The notes under the pieces are model-generated. The model saw only the letters and a list, made by a program, of their open reading frames with translations. It did not search any database and was not told the DNA's origin. Of a DNA stretch of 64,000 nt, positions 12,201-24,300 are shown in pieces. Location: assembly GCF_019059575.1 (NCBI RefSeq), contig NW_024882913.1:1-64000 (forward strand), read 5' to 3'. Position 1 is the stretch's first letter; every line of letters begins with the position of its first letter. The position numbers were made by a program, and so were the translations under genes. Source of the stretch: Amphibalanus amphitrite. Its lineage: Eukaryota > Arthropoda > Thecostraca > Balanomorpha > Balanidae.

Positions 12201-13798
12201 TCCTGGCCGACAGCCGGCTGAGTTTATTTCCTCGAGTTGGTCGATGAAGAGTCGGTAAAACTGTGAAATGGCATCTGAACCCTGCCGCGCCAGCCCTGGT
12301 GGCCCTCATGGGACGACGACTGAGCTCTATGTCTTCACAAAGGAGAGATCTAGGGTATTCGGTTCGAACAGAGTCCTTCGTCAAGTCGGAATTTTAGGAT
12401 CCGTTTAGATCAGTCGGCTAGATGCTAGAAAAAGATCGCAGAGAGGAGTTGAGATTTCATGACTGCAATCAAAAAAGGAACATGCATTTTGTTTGTTCTT
12501 GTATGGCATGCGGAAGCTATTTTAATGCGCAAGTTTGGCTTTATGCTCCAGTAAACGGTAAACCGTTCTAAAAGCGTCATTTGATGCCTGAATGTCGTCT
12601 TGTCTCGAGTTTTAGGGGAGTTTGAGCACAGTTTGAGCCTGTAAAATCCAGACTGGTGGCTGGCCGGTCGCGTGGACCACTAAGCGACTTTTACGCACTT
12701 GTGAACACAGCTTAAGCGAATTTGGACATGTGGATAAACTGGCAGAATCGGGACGAAATGTCGGAGGCATGACTTCAAGTGGCTTTATCTTCCGATTTCT
12801 TTGTTCATTAATTTCCGCCATTGTATTGAAATGGATTGTGTGAATAAGAGAAACACTAAACAGTTGGCATTTGTTAACTAATTCCAGTAACACCTGTAAA
12901 ATGTCTTGCTCTCCTCGGAAATTCCGTTGCTTTCGGGCATTTACATAGCGGCTTACCTAAAGTTGCATGGCTGTGTCGTATTTTATCTAACACACTCATC
13001 ATCAGAAAACCCGCTGGAATGATTTTATACTCTTGCGGCGTCGGTCATCTATGGGAGTTTCCAATGATAGCGGACTTATCTCGCCTCAATCTAGAGAAGA
13101 TTGAACTAAACGGTGCGGCTTCATCTGGGGATCACATGTTCCACGATAGTACCGAAACTCACGAGATCCCATCACGTTCAGTTTCATGTTTTGCGCCGTA
13201 ACCTTCGAAATCGCTGCTGCGAAGAATCCTTTTTGCCCGCGCAACGGTGTGTTGAAGTGTGTTGATAAGTTTTGTTGCAGTTGCACCTTACGGTGATGTC
13301 TAGATGATCCGGATTTTTTATATTAGATATTATTGTCCATTGTGGATGGTGTTCATGCGCAACATTGTTGACGTTCACTTGGTCGTATTCTCAGAAGCGA
13401 TAAAGCTTTCTTCATAGAAAGCAAGCTATTTCAGACAGGCCGTACGTTGCATCTGTGTTTTTTTTCTTACTCACGTCGTCATCGGAATCAAAACATACAC
13501 CATAATATTTTTTGCAAACACACCTATATTCAAGCTAAATATTAACCGACAAATTATGTCTTCATTTATCGCAGCATGTGCCATTTCCCGCCTGGATCTT
13601 TAAGCTTTGGTATTGATCCCTGCTTATGCTCTCACTCTCCTACTCTGGGTCAGACAGGGGCCGCGCTATGGGGGGACTCATCATTAGTTCCACGGCCTTC
13701 GGCGGCTACCGACCCAATGCAGGCAATGCCACAGCTGGACGGCTCCCAGCCACCGTCGCTTCCGTCCGTCCTATTCCCTCCCTGTCTTCCGCTCTTTC

Positions 13799-13800
<2 letters not shown>
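9276..13800. other. No supported gene; repeat-tinged flank
   Basis: From about 10300 to 10800 there are many degenerate copies of a GGTCAGTGGTCA-like motif. From 11450 to 12400 the minus strand carries four short open frames in different phases, which could be a decayed gene, but I recognise no family. The rest shows no coding or RNA signal. Confidence 0.4.

Positions 13801-13882
<82 letters not shown>
13801..13882. repeat. (CT)n microsatellite
   Basis: An almost pure CT dinucleotide repeat of about 80 bp. Open frames across it with long Ser/Leu runs are repeat artefacts. Confidence 0.97.
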
Positions 13883-13886
<4 letters not shown>

Positions 13887-16500
13887 CTGCCTTCTCTTTA
13901 CCTGCTTCTTCCACCACTCTCACTCTCTCCTCTTTTCTCTGCTTTGAGTGATAATTTGAATGCTGGAATCATCATAACAATCATCTTTTGTGTGCTTTTA
14001 CACACAATGTGACTCTGCAGGTTTATGACCTCAAATTACTCATCGGAAAAGGGCGTTTTAAGGTTGAATGGTGGACGAATGTCATTATCAAGTATTATTC
14101 ATTTCATTAGCTAAGTCCTGGCTCATGTTTTTATAACGTCACTTTTACTTTCTATCGAGCCTTCTGACGTCACTGTGTGCAATGATTCAGCTGTTGCGGT
14201 CTTCAGAGGAAGCTGAGCTCAGGCACCGCTGTGGTGTGGATGTGCTGGCGTGTCAGCGATAGCTGCAGAATGAGACGCTGGAAATGTGTCCGCAAAAGCT
14301 TCCACAGCGCCGCGCGGGTCTTGTTCACGGATCTAATATAAATATTATAGCGTCCGGTACATGTTTCCGTTTCTCATTTTAAACAGCGTTATGCATGTTT
14401 TGGATAAAACGTAGATGGAATTTGGGTATGATTTATGGAAGCTCTGAGTAGCGTTTATGGATGATATTGATTTAGCTTACAGCATAAAGGCACCTCACTG
14501 ACTTTTTTGTTTCAGACACTTTGTATGTTGTTACATTGTACATCTTGCATAGCTATCTTTCGTTAATTATGAAACACGTATGAGTATGAACGCAAATTAG
14601 AAGAGCAAAAAAAAACATCAACAAATTTTCATATTCATGATAGGATTTCATTTAGTATTAAGACCTGACTAGTAGCCTGTGAAAAATGAAAGGTGTAACT
14701 ATTTACTGACAATTGTCGAGCAAGCAGTGGCAAGTCTAGTAAAGTGCATGTTGCTCCCATGTCACCCCGGCCATGTACTGCATGCTCGGTGCATTCAGTG
14801 TAGCCTCGTTCCCATGCACAGCCAAGGACCCAGCCGAAGACCCATTTGGTGACTGGCGTTACCCAAAATGAGAGGGCTACAAGTGTTGAAGATACCCATT
14901 ACGGTGATGTCTTCCTTATGTAAGTCATGACATGTGTTACTTCGGCAGGGAACTGATTTGAATTCGAGGTCAACCGCTGAAAGCTGTCTGAAATTGCGAT
15001 ACGCTATCCTAAAAAGAACTCGCCCGATAGCAGTCATTACGTTAAATGTTGCTTGGCTCTCTCGTATACACCGGCACAGTAGGTCTTGATGCAAGCTCTT
15101 GACATGTGCAGTTTTTTTTTTGCAACTGTTTCTGTCTGTGTGCACTACTGTGCACTGTGCAGTGCGCACTCACATTTTAACGTCGAAAGATATTGGGTAT
15201 CTGAGCAGTAAACTAACGGCTGGTGATATTCGGTGTCTCAGCAGAAAACTGACATCAGGTGAACCGTCCATCTTCGGTAATGATGCCCAGAAACGAGACG
15301 GTCTGCGTCGAATTCGTCCTAACTGGAAAAGCCTGGCTGGTCGATACGCCTCCTAGGACTTGGGCGAGTTGAGCTCACTATAGCGTTGATAGAGCCGTAA
15401 AGACTGTCGGACAGGCCACCCAGGGCTTTATGTCAACTGTCCGGGGCGGTGCAGGCCTGGGAATGATCAGGCCCGGATCGTAGATAAACTGTTTGAAATT
15501 TGTGATTGGCCCGTAAAACTGTGGTCATTCACCAAACTGTAGGAATACTTTGTTCAGTATTTATGAACTATTGATTCAACTCACTAAAACTTTAGATCAT
15601 GTTTTACTGCTTAGTTTTATGCGGAACAAGAACACTGACCTTTAGTACCGCACTTAGCTGTGTAAATTACAAGACGTTTAATTAACCAAAGTAAAAACAA
15701 CACAACGCACTATAAGCCACCGATCAATGCGACGTTTCCCCAAAACATTTAATCTTGAAAGCTGTTGTAAGCCTACCTAGGCCAGGGTCAATCCATAAAT
15801 TGGGCAGTGGACGTGACATTAGGAAAATGACCTTACCTCCCCACCGCATACTTTCGTGCCTTCGTTCAGTCCACCTGTATTTGCAGGAACCACGCGGCAC
15901 ATACCTCCCACATACCTAAGGCAGGAAATAGGTTTCTGCAGCTTTGCATCACGTTCTGCCTTCCCCTCCCCTTCCAACCCTCGTCTCGCTTCCCGTAGCT
16001 TAGCTTCCCTCTTAGCTCGCACCCCTGCAAAAGCGGCATGCAAGCAGGCGCGTGTCTGTTTCACAAACTGCAAACCCCATCAATCCCTGGTCCACGGGTG
16101 GTAAGACGCGAAGCAGCTCAGTCAGTTCGTGCACTTGCAGCACAAAGACCAGCTTGGCTGAATGAAACATGGCATCAAAGCTGTCATGTGGATAATTTTG
16201 TAGCCATCGGTGTGCGAGGGGGGTCATGGTACCGCCCGACCCCTAACCATAGACCGCCCAACCCCTAACCTGCCAGGCTAGTCTTTTGGGTATAGGGGTC
16301 ATGTTCTTGCAGAAGGTTATGAAATATGAACCGTGGCGCTGTTTTTGACCATTGCCCGTCAGTCAGCTGGGAACAGTGTCGTTCGAAAAAGGAATTAAAA
16401 AAGAAAAGAGAAAGAAGGAAAAAAGCAAAAACAGGACAGCTTGGGAAAGTATCACGCCTTCTAGTCAAGTTTCCCTTGCTCCATACGGTCCGCCCGTGTT
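13883..16500. other. No supported gene
   Basis: Unique-looking intergenic DNA upstream of the presumed promoter. One perfect TGACGTCA occurs near 14163. Short open frames on both strands have no recognisable similarity. Non-coding 5' exons of the downstream gene could lie here but cannot be called from sequence alone. Confidence 0.45.
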
Positions 16501-17414
16501 GCCGTTGTCAGCCGTCAATCTCGGCCCGAGTCGCGGCACAGCTGTTTGTGACGTCATGAGGGGTGTGGGCCGTTCGCGCGCCGGCGAGCCCGCGCCGGCG
16601 GCGCCAGTGGACCCGCGGAGCAGCGCGCGAACGGAGCTCGCGCCGGCGCGACCGATTTGCGCGCGAGAGACGTCGGAGCGAGAGGACGTCGAGCGTGGCG
16701 CGAGTGGACGTTGGACGTGACGTGTAGGGACAGTGTGAGGGGAGGACTGAGGTTTGGAGTGAGTCTGGTCTGGACGGTGTCAACCCCGCGAGTGTTGTGA
16801 TTTGGACAGCGCGAAAGTGTCAGTGTTACGGTGAACATAGTGGGAAAAGGAACGATGTTTGGACGTTTCTAATGATGCAGACAGTGTGATTTTCTGAAAA
16901 AAAATCGAACAGTCGTCGAGGCGGCGGTGCTCGATTTCGGAGACATTCAGCGAACAATTTCAATGTCGCCAGTGTCGTTAGCCGCTGCGACCTTTCTCAC
17001 GCCGTACTTGTGAACATTGTATTCCCACCATTTAGTGAACTCAATACTCCTGCGAACCAGTGAGTCATTCAAACCGAACTGGGTCGCAGGCATCTCTGAA
17101 GCAGCCGAGGCGCAGGCGGCGTGGTCTCCTCTATCCACGGAACTGCGATTTATCCCGCCCTGTTGATGTGAAACAGATCTGGGAGTGCCGCGAAAACGGA
17201 CGTGCCGATTCGGGTGACCGTTTCGCTCCGGCGGTGAACCGGAGATTTTAGCAACGAACCGCAACTGCAGAGAGCGAGTTATCTGTCAACTGAGCCGGGT
17301 GACCTTTGCCCTTTGTCCTTCATTTTCATTCGAGGTTACCTCGCTCTTCTGAAGAAACTGGACCGTAACGGATTCTGCCGTTGAACCTGTTGAAGAAGTT
17401 TTAGAAATCACACC
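16500..17414 (+). promoter_or_regulatory. Presumed CpG-rich promoter and 5' leader of the wake/ANKFN1 gene
   Basis: A strongly GC- and CpG-rich block at about 16560-16720 is preceded immediately by a perfect CRE, TGACGTCA, at 16549-16556. It is followed by some 700 bp of leader ending at the start codon context CACCATGG. I infer a CpG-type promoter with a CREB/ATF site. No TATA box stands out and the transcription start cannot be placed. A spliced leader is possible, since GT-rich donor-like sequences occur near 16758. Confidence 0.5.
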
Positions 17415-18381
17415 ATGGACGGCGTGGCAAGAACACGCCGGTCTATGCCGCGTATTCCCTGGGTTGCTCGCGATGTTCGCGACACTTGCGAGGGTCGAGA
17501 CGCACTGCAGGCGATCCCCCTTCCCTGCACGTCAGGAGTGCCGCTGAGCCGTCCCTCTGATGGCCCCGTGGTTTGTCGAGCTCGACCCATGGAGGCCAAC
17601 GCCCTCGCGCATCGCTCCCGGTTCTCAGATGTGCGACTGAGTCTGCGGGTGCGTCTCCCGGAAACGCACTCATCACGACTCATCTCCAGGCTTGCTGAGC
17701 CGTTCAAGATACGTCTTCGCCGCCAGAGAAGCCCTGCTTCGAGGCTGACCCGTACGCAGAGTGTGACCCTGACCCCGGCTGCTGGGGTACAGCGGCGCAG
17801 CAGCTTCCAGGAGAGGCTGCGGAAGCTCGAAAGACCGTTCGTGAGACGAAGAGTCCCACAGCCCGTGTGTGAAGAATCGGACGATGATCTTGCGGATGTT
17901 GCTGATGTTCTTCGCGAGAATCGTCAGGGTTGCGAGTCTAGCGCCAAGCGCGATGTCAAACCCATTCGTGAAGCGAGGATGACATTTGAAGCCTACGACA
18001 CGCAGAGTGAGAAACTGAACATGTGTAGTTTTGTCACGGATACCCAGGCCTCCGCCAGTAGTCCTGCCAGTCCCGAAGCTGGCGAAACCCGTGCTAGGCG
18101 TCGCCAACGTGTCTCCTACGCCGCCTTCACATCTGTCGCCCGAGCTTCTCGCGCTTCACGACTCTTCTCAGCAGACGGCGCCGATTCAGCCGGCGCGAGC
18201 GAGGCGGGAAGCGACTCTGGAGCGTCCAGCTACGATTCGGATCGCTCCTCAGACCGACCAAAGACCATCACAGATCTCTCGCAGCTCTATGCGGATGTGA
18301 CGCCATCGCGGACTGGTCGTCGTCGCTCCGGAAGTTCGGATACCCTGCGCGACGCCACGGCGGAAGTCGCCGGACGGAAAC
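17415..18381 (+). CDS. wake: Exon 1: start codon and Ser/Arg-rich N-terminus
   Basis: The ATG at 17415 sits in a strong context (CACCATGG). The exon encodes about 322 residues of low-complexity, presumably disordered sequence: basic stretches near residues 90-150, an acidic patch EESDDDLADVADV (about 155-167) and Ser/Asp-rich runs around 250-280. The donor C|GTAGGT at 18382 leaves one nucleotide, matching the two-nucleotide start of exon 2. The other nearby GT at 18386 would not keep frame. No catalytic motif is seen. Assignment to this gene rests on strand, position and phase. The first residues are less certain than the later exons, and exon 2 has its own in-frame ATG at 23089. Confidence 0.75.
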
Positions 18382-21300
18382 GTAGGTCCCCTGCCGCCCT
18401 CGGGCGCGGGACGGGGGCTCCGTGGGGCGCGGAGGGACTCTGGGGGGAAGGATTTGAATTTGACGGATGTGGGCAGATGTTAGCGAAGGCGGGCTTGCGC
18501 CTCTGGGATAGGGAAGGGGGTGAGGGGCCTAGGAAATATCCAGGGATATTTTGTTCTGGCCTGTTCTGGTTCCTATATTTTTGCTGATCTGCTAAGTTAG
18601 CTCAAATATCCCAATGTTCCCAATGATCCCTTAAAAAGGTCCAATGCCTATTTTTGAATAACAGTGGAACATTTGATTCGGGTTATATTGGCCACTGTTG
18701 AATAATGTAAAACTATAATGTAAAACGGCCAATTATGTAAAACTGCAGATTGCTACATCCGAGAAAAGTGCTGTGAGGAGTACTTTTTGCTGATAGCTTA
18801 CCTAACTCTGCATGAATGTGTTTCACTAGTAACTACTATTGGTGAAAGCTGAAAGGCATGGTGGAAGGGTTAATTGTTGCTGTTACGATATATTTACCTC
18901 TCGATCATTTATCTCACTTATCCTATGAAGATAGCCATGTGTTATTTACATAGCGCATACCCCTTGGACGTTCGACTCTGCAGTCGTTAGTGTCTGCGAT
19001 AATTGGCTTGTATGATTGACATCCTGACGAGCAGGCCATCGCACGGTCTGTTATGACTAACCAGCTTTCAGCCTGGTGACCATACGCCCCCTGACACGCC
19101 GCAATTCGAGCGCCATATTGCGTCACCCTCCGGGAGCTCGCGGCACCGCCTGATTGGCTGATTGGCGAAGAATGCTGACGTTCACGTTTCCCGTTTGTTT
19201 GTGGGAATTGATCGTGTTCAGGTCATCATGCAGATGATAAATGAAAACGAAAACGTGACTACATGCTCAGGACTGAGTTCTGGAGGAGATGCCTGGACAA
19301 GTTCTGTGAATTTTACAGTCAGCGACGTGCGCGTCTGTAGCCAAGGCGACGTTCATGAATAATCTGAGCGGTACTGATCTGATTGGATTAGGCTTCTTGG
19401 ATATTAATGTTGTTTACCTTCTATCTTGTAATCGCCCGGGAAATTTCACCATCAAAGGCGCCGCTGACCGGGGGTCCGTGACTCATATATTAGATTTTAA
19501 ACTCACTTTTCTTCGTAAGCTTCAGTTACAAAGCTCTTTACGCTAAGTAAAACCATAATAACATGGAAACATGCTGAACTCCTAAATTTATTCGCTCTGA
19601 CAGACCTTCATCCGCAATCAATCAGTGGAAGTCATTTCGACTAATATCCTCATTATCCTTTTTCATCCTTGCTGTCGCTAGTAATAATATATTCGTAATC
19701 GACTTGACAAATCGTCACATTTCTCGCGGTTCGTCTTCCAGGGTCGACAAGTGACTTGTAAATTGATGTAAATGATGTGGGATATAGCTGAGCGCACGCA
19801 TACGTCACGCATGATCGTAATAAATGATCTTTCTGACGTGCTAAGGCGGCTAAATGGTCACGCGAGTTTCGTGAGCATAATGAGACGGGTTGATGAAAGG
19901 CACAAGAGAAAGGAAACGAAGCACGAATGGTCAACGCAAAAGGTGCTTTGAACCAATCGGTATTACTTGCTGACTGTTTAGTGGCACAAGCTAGAAATGC
20001 AGTTTCTTAGTCATGAAATTCACATGTCCCATGGCCATGAGGTTGGCAATTCCCAAGCTGGCGAAATACCCATAACCGGTTGCAGCTGGTGCGTAGAAGT
20101 GACCTTATGCTTGCTTCTGGGTCGCCTTTGTCTGGCCTCTGGGCAGCAGTCTTTGTCACAAGGGGGGGGAGAGGATGCCGTTGGCTTCAAATGCTGTTAC
20201 TTGTAGTGGTCAGTTACCGCAGAAGCTTCAACTGTTACGGAATTCCCACCCTGCAATGATAAGGTGGTTTTTAACTGAGCTGTTAGTCATGAAATGCCGG
20301 TCTGTTGAGTTTTGGGTCTGCTTTTCTGTTGACGAAACTTTTTGCAAAGTTCTGGCATGTACTTGACATCCGCAATCTTGTCTGATGCCTAACACACTGA
20401 TGACGCCATTGAATTTCTTGAACGATTTCTTAAACTTTCGGAATGCATGCATTTCGGAAGAGGAAGAAATTACAAAATCCAGTAAGCTCCAGCTGGGACC
20501 ACTAGAATTCTTAAACTCCTCATTTAAAATGAAAGTCTCGTTAACGATTTGATCTAAATTTCTGCTTTGATTTCGCCTTTCCACTCTTTCTGCCTCGCCG
20601 ACCCGCCACGTTTGGACGCTTGTCGCTCGATTACATCATCCGCCGATCCTCCTGTGAAGTCTGAAGGCGCACCTCTGAGCGACGTCCAATCCCTGGGGAG
20701 ACCACACGGGCGGGTGGTGACACGCTCCAGTAAATAAGACGTCCTGACGTGACGCTAAACCGTCGGGTCGAGACGGCACCGGCCGTGACCGGACTGCCGG
20801 GTGGCCGCTGCGGGAATCGGGGAAGGTTGGGAATGAGTGATGGATGCCACGTGAAATAACGTGGTGTCACGTGGCGTAGAGATATGACCAGCCACGATCC
20901 GCCATGGGTGATCACGTGGCGCCACGAGCACTCAAACGACGGAGGGGCCGCCCTATCACAACCTATCCCGTGCTGTTCGTGCGGTCATGTCATGCCACGT
21001 GTGCTTTTCGGTTGGTTTGGTTCTGCTGAGACAGTTCAACTGATTGAAAGAAGCTCGGGCGGGGCAGTGACATTATGGGAAAAGAAAATGAATCAATTGA
21101 ATATATGAATATGCTTGGGATGATGTCACTATGGTGATTCTATTGAGTGACGGTGAGGGACATAGGGCATTTGGAAGCGAAGGAGTGACAGGGTACCCAG
21201 CTGGGGACAATGAATTTATGACGATTTCAAAACGGAATGGCGACGGATCGGGACAGTCTCATTTCGGGAACGAAATGAGTCGCCTTGTTTTGAAGCTGGA

Positions 21301-24300
21301 AGACGTGAATGATATGACATGACTTGATGGGTATTTCTGGAATCACCTGTTTTGTCAGGCGAATGAAGCGTGTGACGGTTCATTGATTATGGTTTTGGGA
21401 CTATCGGTCAATGCATCAAGCTGAATTGTAATTCAGAAGAGTATCGATCATTCTGGAATCCGCAGCTCACGACTGATCAATCAGATATTTGAGAAGAGCG
21501 ATGAATTGTTCATCCGTGTGATTTGGTCGATGGTAAACTGCGTGCTTTCGGTCCTTTGATCAATATGGATAAATAACTTGTGATTTGAAACGAATGTCGA
21601 CAAATCGATCATAGATGACTGGTGGGAAATAAGATAGCTGGCGCAGCCGGGATAGATAGAATGCCTTACATCGGATTGAAGTGATGCTTCAAAATAACTT
21701 TTGCTCCTCTACTATGCATGACATTTTCTGTCGCATAGACAATATTTTCGTGATGTTTTGTCAAATCAAGTCCATTTTACCATGCCGCGTGGTTGGCATG
21801 CAAATTGCAATTGAGTTTCTAAGTATTCTATTCCCAAATTTATGACGCCCATTTTCCGTCAAACGCATTTCCCATTTTCCAAGACGCCCATTTTCCGTCC
21901 CCGAAGGTGACGGAAAATTCGTCAATTTGTACCGCTCTCTCGTGAACCACCATTCCCATTCGCCACCCGCTGGTGTTGGTCTCACCACCTCCACTGCAGC
22001 ACGAGTAACGAAATCACATGCCTCGTGAGTTGTCCCATACAGTCGTCACCCGCAATTAACTCCACTCGGCCATTTACATACTGATCAGTCCCGCGCGCGT
22101 GCAGTGCCGTGCGGGTCTCCTCCGACACGCCAGCCATAATTGTTGATTGGCCGTTTAGAGCCGAGGCCTGGGTCGGAGGCCTGTGCGTGCTGCTTTCTAA
22201 GAGACGGTGTGACCCAGGCCCGTGACTTCAATAGTCGTGGTGTGCTGGTGAAATGGAGAGAAAATGAACTTGGTGACCCTTGATTTCTGTCCACTAATTG
22301 ATCAATAAATAGATGGGATGGGAATTAATTGATGGTTTTCTGAATCTGCTACTATAGAAATAAATTTTTACCATAGAGAAACACTTGGATTATGAATGCA
22401 CTGCTCCGAATATCAAAGGCACCAATTTCTTCGCATCAGTTTGTTTGCATCGCTCATCAATCAATCTCATTTTTGTCTGTATGCATCACCATTTGTCTAT
22501 ATTTCGTCATGGTTGTGAAGAACATGGCTATATATTTCACCGTAAGTAGGCTTTTCGATCCCATGGAACCCTGACACCCAGCGCTAGAATGGAGCCTTCT
22601 GGCGTCTGATCAAACAAATATCTGTGACCTCTGGCTCGCTGACCGGCCGCGGGACAGTCAAAGTACATTTTCCACCCTCGGCAAATGTTTGTTATCATGC
22701 ACCCCCGAGGTCATAAAACTGTGGTCTCATGCGATCCTGGCCTTCGCTGGCGGTGCCATGCACCAGTTTTCACTCGTATCCGTTATATCACCCCTATACC
22801 ACTCACTGAATGTGCTAATGTGCACTGCGTGCAATGCTGATATTAATCCACCATGAAATGGCACGGTGTTCACGCCACAATGAAGTTGCATGAGGTTTTC
22901 ATGTGCGCAGCTTTTACTTTTAGGCATGGTATATTAATCCTTCCTTCTAACAGGCTAAAATGCCACGTTTGCAGAAAATTGCACCCCCTTCTATCCCCCT
23001 CTCTCCTTTTTATTATTTCATCTGCTTATTTATTCGGAGCCTCTTATTGACGGTTCGTTTTTTGTCCGCAGGATGGCGCCAGGGCAGCATGGAGGTTCTT
23101 GTGGACGGGCTGAACATGACGAAGGCGGAGAGGAAGAGACTGGAGAAGCTCAGCAAGATCAACATCCACCTCCATGGTGAGTGGTCTCAGCAACTGTTGG
23201 CATTTTTCGCCTTTGGTAGAATTTAGCGGATTTTGAGATCAACAAGGGTATCCGGAAATGGCCTTGATTTTAAGTGACGCGCTTTGTCGTACGTTTAGCT
23301 GATATTTCCTGGATTCGATATGCAGATTAACCTTACTTTTTACTAAATATCGTCGTACTGAAGGTCGCAGTTGTGTCCAGAAAGCACACAGATTCAGCTG
23401 TGAACCTGTGTTTTGTAACTACAGATAAACATCCGTTCGACAGACACTTTTTGTGTGTTATGTAACCTCCCTGCGTTGTCATTCTACCTCCCGACATAAA
23501 ACACAGCCCCGTGTCTATAATTTGCAGCTCTGATCATGGCTGGGGCAGTGGGACCGGGCCATATCTTCGCCTCCGTTCTTCCATGTATGGAGACATCCTA
23601 ACAATGACGTCACTCTGACGTCACAGCCTTTGTGCACCCGATCACGTCTCGGGAGTGTTTTTGCGGCGTCTGATCCGGTGGCTATGGGATGGGAACCAGT
23701 CTGGTGGAGTTATCGGAGCAAATCACTGGTGTAGCTTTTTGTGCTGGCTGGATTGAGGCTCTGTGCCTGCAGAGCAGGCACGCCTTTTGGAGATAATCCC
23801 AACTGCATGCGCCTGGCGGAAGTGGAAAAATGGTCTTACTAGGGAGTGTAGGGAGGGTCGTGTTACTTGGGTTCTCAAGATGCGCATCTTTTAAGTACTT
23901 TTGCCTCTGATCTGGAAGATGGTGATGGTGAATTGGCTGGAGACGAATTGGTCGCGAATTACAATAATGGTGTTTGGCTAAATTTGGACTGTTCGTAGGA
24001 TGATAACTTGGAGGCTTATAGTATTTTTATGATACAGAGTTTTGAAAGAAATGGTAACTTATTGAGTCAAGTCCACTATAGCTGCAAAGATACACCAATG
24101 ACATTCTGACTGTTACGGATAAACATACAAGGATAAACACAATCCTTTATCTGCACAAAGAATGCAGTATCACGCGGCCATCGAAAAGCAAACTCGACCA
24201 GATGCCCTGCACAAACAAACATCAATAAATAACCCGATCACGCTGCCGCCCCCTGCTCAAGGCCTGCCCTCCAGTCGTTCAAAGGTCTGACCCCTGAGCG

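Noticed and set aside
11450..12400. Chain of minus-strand short frames that might be a decayed gene
   Set aside because: Frames are not joinable by credible splice sites and I recognise no domain.
13576..14012. Plus-strand frames of 123-128 codons
   Set aside because: Mostly the CT dinucleotide repeat read as Leu/Ser.
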